From NCBI GenBank assembly GCA_015178975.1, contig WHVD01000146.1:1-64000 (forward strand): a DNA stretch of 64,000 nt, given 5' to 3'. This DNA is from Hysterangium stoloniferum. Its lineage: Eukaryota; Basidiomycota; Agaricomycetes; Hysterangiales; Hysterangiaceae. The notes below the pieces were generated by a model. The model saw nothing but the letters and a program-made list of their open reading frames with translations. It searched no databases and had not been told where the DNA came from. Position 1 is the first letter of the stretch. Each line of letters starts with the position of its first letter. Shown in pieces: positions 33,212 to 44,445 of this stretch. The translations under genes were made by a program, and so were the position numbers.

Positions 33212-34848
33212 AACAAATGGCATCCTCAATCTTGGATGGTTTGATGCTTATTCTTCAATAATAAATGACATTTGACATGTGTGACCGATCCAATGAACAT
33301 GATCAACATCTGGGACAGTAGTTTTTCAGATTTGCTTCTACTGAAATATAGGATTTTATTTGTGCATCAAGGCGGAAATGTCCCGTCCAGCTTTAAAAGT
33401 CTTACCACTTGTTCACATGAGCTGCGTCTGGCAGAGTCACTCACCAACGATCATTACTTATTCCTAATGAGCTTACACTGGCAGGTTATAGGCTTCAACC
33501 ACAATTTCGGGTTCGACCAACGTTTCACTGTTATTACCCTGTTACTGTATGTTCACCACTATATCTCAGAGTAAAATGAGTATAAGTGCACACGAAGACA
33601 CAGAGTATAGTTGGATTATACAGCCATGTCCGTGCATTCCAAGAATCATTACGCCGGATCCAAAGATGTTTGCCAGTTACCTGATCATGAACCATCTCCA
33701 CAAACATTGTTGCAATGTTCGGGATATGTGCTTAGTTTAGTAGGTTCCGCTGATTAGTAGGGTAACCCTTCAGGAGGAGACTCCACGAAGAGGGACTCAA
33801 TGTGTAGCTATGGACTGTACTTCGAAAAAATCTACCTCTCTTCTCCTAGGATGCAGATATTTAAGCCGTGCTAGTAAATACAGTGTACCCTAGGTAACAA
33901 ATGGTCCGGGCTACCCTGTCCCGGATAAGCGGAATAAGACTGAGAAAGGGGTCGAAAATATACTAACATCCCTTTACGCAAAACTTTAAAGTGCTCCAAA
34001 ACACCCTAAAGTCGATTAGTGGTGTCTTATTAGGAGTAGAAACTATCTGTATGACAATCAAGTTCGACACATCAAGAACCAACCATGCCAGAGCCGTGGC
34101 AATCACACTTTCCCTGGCCGCAGACCTTCAATCCGCTGTAGCATGAAGACAGATTTGTCATTTTGGTAGAACGCTGTGCTGTAGAGTACAAATCAACCGA
34201 TTACACATTATCAGTTTCAGAATGGGGGATTAGATGGAAACACTTCCTCATTGCGGGGTCCGTCAGACTTCAGTTCTTTGCCTAGCTCTGGAGAAAGTAT
34301 AAATTGAGTGAGGCGTCTATACTGTCACAGCGTTGGATCTCAGGATTTCCTCTAAAATTCATGGAGATGGAAAATATTCTGTAGAAGGTTCAAATTTTTG
34401 AAAATTGGCAGATACGTTCAAAGTGTTCTCTGGGTACTTTCTAAATATACCAATATATATATATAGTTCGACTTGGGAAATGTTCTTATATGTCCACGGA
34501 AAATGCCTGGAGAATTCTTCAGACGACATAACGTATGCCGTGCATTTTTGAGGATTTGATTTGAACGTGCTCAAGAAAGTGTTATATCTTCCATGGATTT
34601 TAGAGTATATTCCGATTTCATTGTGTTCATTGGATTCATGAGCGATTTGAAGGATCCGAATTGTAATTGGCAGGTCTTGTACCGCATACAGCGGAAGAAG
34701 CTCGGAAATCCAGGATCCTTTGTAGGCGTTGTTTACATGATGTAGACCTAATCACAATTCGAATCTCCAAATAAGCTGATGTCGTTACTAAGGATCTGAA
34801 AGGGTTTAGGGGTTATTAATCACTGTCGGATCTAGGGCTCTTTCCCGT
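33212..34848. other. Intergenic host DNA
   Basis: No gene supported. It contains a second copy of the dispersed TCTAAAATTCATGGAGAT repeat (34340-34600). Confidence 0.35.
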
Positions 34849-35048
34849 CATCAGGAAAGTGGCAAGATCAGTAAGTCTCTCGTCTATATTGTCTAGAGCC
34901 ATCTAGGAGAGCTAGCTGGCTAGGCTAGGCTCGGCTAGACACTACTTTCGCGAGATCCCTATTTACTAGTCGGTATAAAAGCTTACTATCGATCTAGAGA
35001 GGCTAGGGAGTCTACATAATGGGTGTAGACATTCCCAAATCCCTGATG
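34849..35048. mobile_element. MITE copy 1 upstream of the P450 gene
   Basis: A 200-bp element with CATCAGG at the left end and CCTGATG at the right end. It is about 90% identical to 37469-37661. It contains GGTATAAAAGCTTACTAT, a TATA-like motif, and ends 128 bp before the P450 start codon, so it might influence that promoter. Confidence 0.75.
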
Positions 35049-35175
35049 GTGGATGGAAGTTCATGCTCACCAGTGACCATTGGTTCGTCAATCGGCTCCA
35101 AGGCTTGTACGTATCTGGCCTCTTATAAGTAATAAGACGGGGTTGTGTTCACAAACGCTGTGATCCCCTCCCAGG

Positions 35176-37205
35176 ATGTGTTACATTACGAACATATTAG
35201 GTCTGGATATACGTCGCTTGAGCCTCATTCTGCTCCTGGCTTTGGTCTTTCGCCTGGTTGTATGGAGAAAAAAGCCGATTCCAAAAGGTAATGTCGATTT
35301 GTGGAAGGTATGTCTTATCCGTCAAGCCCATAATGTATAGGATTGCGTTTGCCACCTGGGCCCCCAGCGAAATCAGTGTTTGGACATCTCGCAAATATGC
35401 CGACTGAACAGGAATGGACAACATTCTCAGACTGGGCGAAGACCTATGGTATGTTGGTGTGCTACAAAGATCTGGGTCTTTTCGTCATGCTGCACAGGTG
35501 ACCTGTGCTACTTCAATGTTCTGGGTTATAACATGATTTCCGTCAACTCTCCTGAAGTTGCTCACGACCTATTTGAGAAAGCCTCGTCAATATACTCCGA
35601 CAGATGCAAATTCCCCATGGTTGTCGATTTGTAATTTAACCCCTGATTTGTTTTTATGATGTTCTCGGCATTCTGAAACGACTTCACAGGATAGGGTTTG
35701 ATTGGCATTTTGCTTTTATGCCTTACGGAAACTGGTGGCGGCGCCATCGCAGAATCTTTCACCACAAATTTCATTTCGCCGCTGCGGCCGAATATAACTC
35801 CATTCAACTCAGACAAATACGGTGGGTAAATTAAAAAGATTGAACTCAAGATATCGATATTCATATCACTTCTTCTAGGGAGATGCTTCAGCGGCTTTAT
35901 GAAACTCCCAAGGAGTTCGCAGAGCATCTCCGTCATACAGCCGGGGCAATTATAATGGAAGTGGGTACATGATATGCGTGTCTTTCGGTGGACTTACTGT
36001 TCTCTTCAGATAATTTACGGGATAAAAGTAGCACCAAAGAACGATTATTATATAGCAACGGCAGAATTGGGCATGTCCGGGATGATCATTGCCGGCAACT
36101 TTGGAGCTTTCTTGGTTGATTTTTTGCCAATCTGTGAGTCGCACTATGATTCATTGATCTTGACTAATATTTACTACAGTAAAATATGTTCCTTCATGGT
36201 TCCCTGGCGCAAGCTTTAAGAGAAAGGCTGCTGTTTGGCGGAAAGCGAGCACCGCTATGTCTGTAGTGCCATTTGAAGCAGTGAAGAATGCAATGGTGAG
36301 GAATCATTCCCTAGTACCACTATAAATGTTAGAATTAAATTTTCAGGCAAATGGAAATGCTCTGCCGTCATTCACTTCATCGTTATTGGAGGAACTGTCT
36401 CGTATGCCTGAAAAACCCGCTAATGAGGAGGATGTTATACGAGGTGCAGGGTCGACTGCATACGCCGCAGCATCAGACACCGTGATATTCCATTTTTTGA
36501 CATCATTATATGATATGTTTTATTCACCACTACTTTTGACAGACTACGTCTGCTCTGCATACTTTCATACTCGCCATGGCATGCTATCCCGAAGTACAAC
36601 GTAAGGCACAGGAGGAACTAGATAGGGTTATTGGAGCGCATCGCCTGCCAGAGTTTGGAGATCGTGAAAATTTACCATACATCGGGTTAATTGTCAAAGA
36701 GGTTTATCGTTGGCAGCCGGTTGTACCAATGGTTCCGCACTTTGTCACACAAGATGACTCGTATGGCGGGTTTTTTATACCCAAAGGCTCTATAATGCTA
36801 GGAAATATCTGGTGAGCAACCAAATGCGTTCTTCGTGTCTTTGGCTGATATTTCCCAGGCACATACTTCATGACGAGAGAAATTATGGGCCAGACACTCA
36901 TAAGTTTATCCCTGAACGTTTCCTGCAGCCGGGTGTGAAGGACCCCACTGCGACCTTTGGGTTCGGCAGACGGTGAGTTAGTACTTGAGCCGACCGCAAC
37001 CATCGACAACTGTCCATTTAGAATCTGTCCAGGAAGACACCTGGCCGATAATACAATCTTTATCGCTATTGCTTCGATCCTGAAGGCATTCAATATTACC
37101 CCAGCAGAAGACACCAATGGAAACCCAATCCCTATTAAGGAGGCGTTCACATCAGGCTTGGCGACGTATGCCCAACAGACTTATCACTCTGGAGTATATC
37201 CCTAA
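35176..37205 (+). CDS. Cytochrome P450 monooxygenase (502 aa, 11 exons)
   Basis: The exons are 35176-35287, 35341-35448, 35498-35630, 35690-35821, 35879-35960, 36010-36133, 36180-36295, 36347-36481, 36543-36811, 36859-36972 and 37022-37205. All GT-AG introns are 46-61 nt and phases agree. An N-terminal membrane anchor (LSLILLLALVFRLVVW) is followed by the Pro-rich hinge LRLPPGPP. Helix C shows NWWRRHRRIF, helix I AASDTTTSAL, helix K KEVYRW (ExxR), and the PERF motif reads PERFLQ. The heme loop FGFGRRICPGR carries the Cys ligand. All key residues are present, so it should be an active microsomal P450 working with a P450 reductase. The many introns and helix C resemble basidiomycete clans such as CYP5150/CYP5144, but the family is not certain and the substrate is unknown. 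It is bracketed by two copies of one MITE. Confidence 0.93.
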
Positions 37206-37468
37206 TAAAATCTATGTTCTACCTTTATTATAGGCACCCTGAGACCTTCCAATGTCAAATTACGGCGCGTTCAGAAATCATGGAGCGTCTTATATATGCA
37301 AAGGTTGAAGATTGAGTGCCATGCAGTTGCCCGGGGACTTCTAGAGCTAAATACAATTCTATGTCTGTATGTACTTTCTTGGAAGAATCTGTCTACTTGT
37401 GGTACTCTCGTGGACATCGATTGTTGGAGAGTAATTTGGAAAATTGAAACCAATCCCTTCTCACACAA

Positions 37469-37661
37469 CATCAGGAAGGTGGGAAGATCAGTAAGTCTCC
37501 AGTCTATATTGTCTAGAGCCATCTAGGAGAGCTCGCTAGCTCGCCTAGACTCGGCTAGACACACTACTTTCCCGAGATCCCTATTTACTAGCCGGTATAA
37601 AAGCTTACTATAGATCTAGGGAGTCTACATAATGGGTGTAGACATTCCCAAATCCCTGATG
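37469..37661. mobile_element. MITE copy 2 downstream of the P450 gene
   Basis: A 193-bp element in the same orientation as 34849-35048, with CATCAGG/CCTGATG ends. The two copies flank the P450 as a direct repeat about 2.6 kb apart. Confidence 0.75.
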
Positions 37662-38305
37662 AAGTGTAAGCTGTATTTTCGTGATAGCAATGTTTCTCAT
37701 TATTAAAGGCATTGTCTGTATATTGAAAGTGATCACAAGCATGTTAACAGCTTGAATCTCAAAGTATTTTCTATGTGGTTTCCTGCCAGGCTGAATCCGG
37801 GGTCCTTAAGAGAATGTGATCACAAGACAAGACGAGCCTCATTCTGCATGACAGCGCGGCGAATATGAGCTCGCAGCGGTGTGTGTGTTGCTTTAAGAGG
37901 TTTTCTCGCTGTGATCGGTGATCTGTAATCGTAGGAGCTCATGCATCGCCATCCGATAATTTCAATTTCAGCGTACCAACAATAGCTAATGCACGGATAA
38001 CGATGTATTGGAGCTCCCATGTCCGAGCGTCCATTCAATTGCCCGACCGCGGTCTCTCAAAATTCCGAGAGGCGTAGAAATGAGGCACTTGGTTGACCCT
38101 GGGCCTTGAACAGGTGAACATTCCGGGAAACGCTGTCTCTCTAAGTGTAGCTCCCGAGGATCGGCAGAATAAAGACGAACGTATCGAACCCTTTCCTCAC
38201 TTTAGCAGTAAATAGCTACATAACCGTATATCTTCTATGGGGTTAACTAAATGCTATTAGCCATTATAACAAATAAAGCTTCTACTACACTTTATACATA
38301 CTTGT
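37662..38305. other. Intergenic, no gene seen
   Basis: Edge of the host gene island. CpG content is still normal to about 38200, and no coding region is supported. Confidence 0.35.
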
Positions 38306-39879
38306 TGTAAGGGAGTGACACTCCCTACACTGTGATTTGGTAATATTTGATCCCATTGTTCACCATTTCCCATTGTTCCACTTCCCTTGTTCTCACTCCT
38401 ATTGTTCTCATTCCCATTGTTCTCCACTTGTATATATTCTGTACATGTGGATTATAATACAGTAGCGGTTTATTCCTCATCACTCATTCTAGTGTCTGTC
38501 TGCACCTGCAGCAGATACTAGTCTTACATATTGGAGGCTCACTCTTCATCGAACCTTGCCTTAAGATTAAGAGTCTTCTTTTCATATCGTCTTGTCCTGT
38601 CATTGTCTCCCTTTCCATATCAGTGCCAGCATGTGTCAGTCGTGTCTGCTACATATTGTCTTGTCCCTGTCATCATCTGCCTCTCCATATCGGCGCCAGC
38701 GTCACATCAGTTCCATCTGCTACCCTTCGACATCCCTTTCAACATCTGCCTCTCCACATCTGTCCACTTCAGTGCATCACCGCATCTGTCCACTTCAGCA
38801 CATCATCGTGTCTGTCCACTTTGATGTGTCATCGCATCTGTTTGTGTCTGTCCCCCTCGGCATATTCCTCATGAATTGTGTCCATCCATCCTCGGCATAC
38901 CCATTGTGTCTGTCCCTCCCTCTGCACAATCATCACGTCTGTCCCTCCCTCGGTGCACTCATCACGTCTTCACCCCTCAGCACCATCCCTGCATCTGTCC
39001 TCCCTTGGTGCACTTGTCACAGCACCCTAATCGTCGCAGTCATCGTGTTTGCACCCCTCAGCGCACTCACCATGTCTGTCCACCTCAGTGTCCTCATCAT
39101 GAATTGCGTCTGTCCATCCCTCGATGCACTCGACGCATCTGTGCGTCCCTCAGCACACTCGCTGCACATGCACGCCACTGCGCACCCTGCACACCACATG
39201 TTCGTGTCAAGGCCCTATCACTTGTCTGTCGGCACATCACTGCATCTGTTCCTTTTTCTCAGCATGCACAATTGTGTCAGTCTCATTCCCCAGCACACAT
39301 CCACATCAACACCCCCTCATTCACATCACTCTTGTCCACCAGTGCATCCCATGTCTGTTCCTTTCTATTGGCATGCGTTCATGATCTGTCTTGTTCATCA
39401 GTGCACTTTTTGTCAGTCCTCCACCCCATCCACATTTCGTCAGCTCTGTTCCACCCTGTCCTGTCCACCTACAACCCATTGCATCTCACACAAGCCTCTC
39501 AAAATCCTCATTTCTCTTGTCACTTATCCTGGCTCCATGAGATAAAGAAGCTATAAAGCAAGAAGTCAAAATTCAGCAGTGCAGGAGGTACAAATTTAAT
39601 GATGATTAAAATGGTTTGACTGACAGCTTCTGGGATGCCCTTTCAAACTCTGATGGTAGGTTGACTGGGGACAGTCAACATTCAAGTGCCTGGGAGGTGT
39701 AAGGGAGTGACACTCCCTACACTGTGATTTGGTAATATTTGATCCCATTGTTCACCATTTCCCATTGTTCCATTTCCCTTGTATCTATTCTGTACATGTG
39801 GATTATAATACAGTAGTGGTTTATTCCTCATCACTCATTCTAGTGTCTGTCTGCACCTGCAGCAGATACTAGTCTTACA
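38306..39879 (+). mobile_element. Small non-coding LTR element (TRIM/LARD type)
   Basis: The LTRs are 38306-38528 (223 bp) and 39698-39879 (182 bp), both starting TGTAAGGGAGTGACACTCCC and ending AGTCTTACA. The right LTR lacks about 41 bp, which fits a deletion between CTTGT repeats. Flanking TTGT on both sides is a 4-bp duplication. A purine-rich GCCTGGGAGG abuts the right LTR. The 1.17-kb interior has no TE protein; it is built of diverged CATCTGTCC-CTCAG-GCA-TCATCG repeats, which leave long meaningless open frames. Confidence 0.82.
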
Positions 39880-40967
39880 TTGTGCTGTGTGATGCAAAAA
39901 GTTGGAAGTCTGTTAGTATCCCAGGCTAGTGGTGAGTGATTATCTGCTGATTACTACTATGCTGATTGCTGATCTTTCTTCCTTCTGGTATTTGGGTTTT
40001 CACTTCCACTCTCCTCCACTGGCTCCTCTCGCTGCTCTGTGCCCCCCCTCCCCAACCTAACCCCACCCTCACCTATCTTAGTAAGTGTGTGCACCCTCCT
40101 CCTTTCCCCCTCCCCCCTCAACCAAACTTCACCATGTACATAATTGATTGTTCATGTATTAAATTGTATAAATAAGTTGAGATTAAAAGGGCTTTTTTTT
40201 CAACTGGGTGTGTAAATTGAGACTGAGATTGAAACAACTTAGTGTTATAAATAGATATTGAGTCTTATAGTGTGTATGTAGTGTTATGAATGGAGATTGA
40301 AACCACAGGTGGCATCATTGCATATTGTGTCATTTTTTGATTATTCACTTTTTTTAAATTTTATTATTATTTGACCTTATGGTTTCTTTGTGACTTGATG
40401 ACCTCTTGTCCTTCAGATTGTCTGTGATTGCTTCAAGCAATTTCTTGGGACCTTTGTGGGCAGCCAGCCATTTGGTGAGAAATACAGTATTGTCTTGCTG
40501 GCATCTGCAATGGCAAATGTGAATTGAGAAAATAAAGCAAGCAAGAAGGAATGGCACTAAGTGAGATAGAGATAAACCACATGAAGGAAGGTGAGACCTG
40601 ATTCACCTTTGGATATACTCCATCACTATGAGTTTTCTTTGGTGGTACTTCATGCTGAATGTCATTCAATTTTCTCCCCTCAACCATCCCTTTATCTCCC
40701 CATTTCATCACTTAATATCCCCATTTGAAGTCCCTTCTCCATCTCCTCATTCCATGCCAATACCTCATCTCCCCATTTCAACCCTTATTCTGTTATATCT
40801 GTTTTCACCTTGTTATGAACTCCATTTCATTCCCAAATGGTATATGTATATAAATTACTATCAACTCAGTCAAACAGGACACAATACATATCCATTAGCT
40901 ATCAATCAATCAATTGATTATCCCATCTTCACTACACAATCCAATCCAATACATGATCTAAGGGTAT
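39880..40967. other. CpG-poor DNA, no gene seen
   Basis: It contains pyrimidine-rich and AT-rich stretches and no supported feature. Confidence 0.3.
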
Positions 40968-43062
40968 TCTATATCATTCATATGGTATGCTAGATACTGA
41001 CTTGGATCCCAATCCTTGAGCAGGACATTATGGCCACAGGATGGATCAGCACTTTCCCAATCATGAATGATCTACTTCCAGCACAAATGGAATGGGCCTT
41101 TCCACATGATTGAGGGGATACATAGCTTGTGATTTTCTGGCAAGGTCAGTATGGCAGGGTTTTTTGCATTTGTGTTTGCATTGATTTCCCTTGGTGCCCT
41201 TGGTATCATTTGAGATGTTTGAGAGTGTAGGCCAAGATTGTCCACCACTGCTGTGTGGCCAGTGTTCATATCATCAGAAGTGGCAAAGATGATGGGGGCA
41301 GTGGTTAAAGAGGTGAGGATCTTTTCTTCAAGTGCCTTCATCTGTGCCACCATCATCTCATGTAGCTCAAATGTTGAAGGTGACCGCATCTCAATGTGTT
41401 TGCTGAGAAATGACTTGTTGGCTTCATGAGAGATTGGCCAGAGTGCATCACTGTGAGATTCTTTGTAATGGTATAGTTCATCCAGAAGATACCAAATCAG
41501 TGTGTCCCACTGTGATTATTGTGGGGTTAGGGGTCAGTTAGGGGGTTAGTGTCACAAATGTACAAACTCAATTTTCAATAATATTCAATTTAATATTTCT
41601 TTGACTTTCCTTCGACATTCCTTCAACTTTCCTTCAACTTTCTGACTCGACTTCTGACTCGACTTCCAACTCGACTATTCTCCAACAATATCTTTGACAA
41701 TCTCAAATATCTTCAACTTGTCTCAGGTTGATGTCATTGATGATTTCACTTTGATATCATATTATCATCATAGGTAAATGATATATAGTATATAAGGGCA
41801 ATGATAGGAATGAAGGAAGTCAGTCAGAAAACCTGAATTATATTATATTATTACTGTATTATATAATCATTGAACTTTTTCCAAGCCTTTCTTCAATTTA
41901 ATTATTTGTGAGCCTCTGTGTCCTATCTTTGCCTCACACTTTATCAACAGGATGAATTAATACTTCATCGAACGAGGCATCTTTATTTGATATTGTTGAA
42001 TATTCTTCAATTGTTCATTCGACTTTATTGAGTAAAATTTGATTCATGACAGTTAGTTAGATATCTGTGGCAAAACATTAAAAAAATAAAGCCTACATAC
42101 ATGTTCTCCTTCAGCCCACCCTCCCCACCACCAAATGATCACCAGACTCCATTGCTTCCCAAAGCATGTGTACATAAAATGATACCATACTCCACCTTGG
42201 CAAAAACAGTGCATTGTCAGCTGGCCTTGACCTAAATTGATCTCACATGCCCCAATAAATTCGTTGAGCCATTTTTAAATGGTATCATGGAGAATGGGTG
42301 TCTCAATCTGGGCAATTCCATTAGAGCCTATGGCAGGGAAAATATAGTCATCTGCTTCCAGTGGACAGTGGTAGATGAATCATTCATAAAATTGGAGCCA
42401 TCAAAGAAAGTGAAAATGCATGTCAATGTTTGGATTCTCTGGCTGTTCGTATATCTGATATTCATGCCCTTTTGGTATTCATTTCAAAATTAAAATATAC
42501 ACAACAGAGTGGGTCATTCAAAGAGAGAGAACTAACCATGTATGATTTCATCCCTGGTTTGATGGTGAGCCCAGTTCTTCCTATAGAGTAAAGAGACCTT
42601 GAAGTAGGTGTATTTGTAATCATCATTTGTCTTGAGGTCCAGGGTGATATGTTTATACTGCAGCTTGGCAAGTTTGAAATTTCTAAAATAAATTAAATAG
42701 TTCAAATTCTGGCACTTCACTTCTATTAATATGTAGCTGCAAAGATGCACCAGATCCATAGGGTGAATCTGCTCATAGCAAATGTGTGCATCATAAAGTG
42801 CTTCACCACAAATGGAAGTTGTTTCCAGTATTCTCCCTAGGATAACTTCCCCAGTTCTTCTAGCCTCGAATCCAGACAGAGTTTATTTAACCATTGAATC
42901 ATTCTGTCCATATCCTGTTTTGTCATTGCTGTGGAGTGTGAATGGCTCCCCTCATTTCCATCATGGTGTTTGATGGCATCAATGATGTATTTAACATCTC
43001 AATAATTGGCTGGATTGCCACAACCAGTCCCTTTCTCATGATCCCATCACCAGAGGCCAGAC
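40968..43062 (-). pseudogene. Tyrosine-recombinase-like relic (Crypton-type candidate)
   Basis: Read on the minus strand in several frames: LASGDGIMRKGLVVAIQPII (43060-42990), ICYEQIHPMDLVHLCSYI (near 42780), KHITLDLKTNDDYKYTYFKV (near 42620), DDYIFPAIGSNGIAQIETP (near 42330), LTMHCFCQGG then WWWGGWAEGEH (42180-42090), DTLIWYLLDELYHYKESHSD (41510-41450), HDWESADP and LLKDWDPS (near 41040). The order matches an Agaricomycete repeated gene family whose HCFRRGG and RWWGGWAEGE motifs I recall and which suggests a tyrosine recombinase H-x-x-R box. Here the two Arg are Cys and Gln, each one CpG transition away. In-frame stops (TAG near 41070, TGA and TAA near 42270-42420) confirm decay. A D2 solo LTR sits in one of its introns. 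The family name is from memory and tentative. Confidence 0.58.
41550..42051 (-). mobile_element. D2-family solo LTR
   Basis: It begins TGTCACAAATG and ends TTCATGACA (502 bp), with a perfect duplication GTTAG at 41545-41549 and 42052-42056. It lies in an intron of the recombinase-like relic. Confidence 0.93.
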
Positions 43063-43278
43063 TGTCATGTAGTTTTAAGGTTTTTTCTATTTTTTCACAA
43101 TTTCCCAAAAATGAAATTCTTAAAAAAGGCTCTTAAATGTATTTATATTGTGACAATAAAAATTGTACAATATTATTCTCTTGATTTATATTGAAATTAT
43201 GCAATTCATTTTGTATTTTTATCTTATAAATTGAGTGAGCTACAGAATTTCTACCTTTTATTCTTTTTTAACTAATAT
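43063..43278 (+). repeat. X-family LTR 5' fragment
   Basis: TGTCATGTAG and following A/T-rich sequence (ATTGTACAATATT, TTTTGTATTTTTATCT, ATTTCTAC-TTTTATTC) track the first 210 bp of the X LTR at 44446. Similarity then ends. Confidence 0.65.
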
Positions 43279-43906
43279 ATCTTCAAACTGGCCACCTGGC
43301 GTGATGTGGAGGTATCGTATGATGAAATATGGGAGGTATTGAGACTCTGAATGTGGGTGTATGGTACCTCCCAAATGGAATACACAGTGACAGCCTGTTA
43401 CCATCTTCCCTCAATATTCCCACATTGAAAAAAATGAGCTGCAGGCTAAAACACAGGTATCAAATGGTGAAAAACCTGTGAAGAAAGCAGGACAAATGCT
43501 ATCCTTTGATATATCTGTTGTAGGCCAGAGATTCACCATTCATACACAACTCTTCCCTACCCTCAATCACACCCAATATGGACCCAACCTATCTCTACTG
43601 ACAGTGGGGCATTATCCCCTGGTTCTAGAGGTTTCTATAGAAGGGATGATCTAGATATATACATTGGCATTGGTGTTTCTCCACCCTTCATGTCTTTTCG
43701 CCCCATCACTATCCTCTCCCTCCTTACCTGCTTGATGTCCCATATCGAGGACTGCAAATATGACTCTGATTACACTGTGCCTGTGCAGTGACATTCAACA
43801 AAAATCTTCATAGTGAAGGGATCTCTGGGGATACTGTAAGGAGATACAAGGTGATGAAGATGGTTATTGGTCATGTATTTGGGGAGAGATTTGGTGAGTG
43901 TCGACG
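43279..43906. other. CpG-poor DNA, no gene seen
   Basis: Repeat-like sequence, unassigned, directly left of the B LTR. Confidence 0.3.
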
Positions 43907-44445
43907 GATGTTGTTAAGTTCCCGAACAAAGCTCCACAGATAATCCCGCAGAGGTTTCTCCAGTAACTATATTCCGAACACACTTTCCGGGTAATAGTCT
44001 CATGGACTCCCCAGGTAATAGGTCTGGGGAGTTTCCGGGAATATTAGTAGTACAAGGGAGTGTTGTATTAGAATAGTTACCAGAGAATGGGTACGACTGA
44101 GATGGACTTGGCTTCAGCTTATAGGCTGCGCCCTCGTACACTCATTCGGGCATCCATATTTCAAACTGACAGAATGCATGCAAGGAGATATAGATTCTGG
44201 AGTTCCCGTGGGAGTTCTGGGAATCGAGCATGCAGACAGACAAGAGGACTAGAGACTGGGATCGAAGGGAAACTTGTTCAGGGGAAAACTAGTTCAAGAT
44301 TGAAACTGGATTCTAAGTACATGAATATAGCAGACTTATATAGACTGTGAAATGTAATAATACCAAATCCTGTATTAATAAGAGGCAGAACTATTAAACA
44401 TAAAACAAAACAAGTAAATACTAAACTGGGAATTAGGGATGGATG

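Noticed and set aside
38592-39545. A 317-codon open frame, with a second long overlapping frame
   Set aside because: Both frames stay open because the region is a C/T-rich repeat array without stop codons; the protein has no domain and lies inside a non-coding LTR element.
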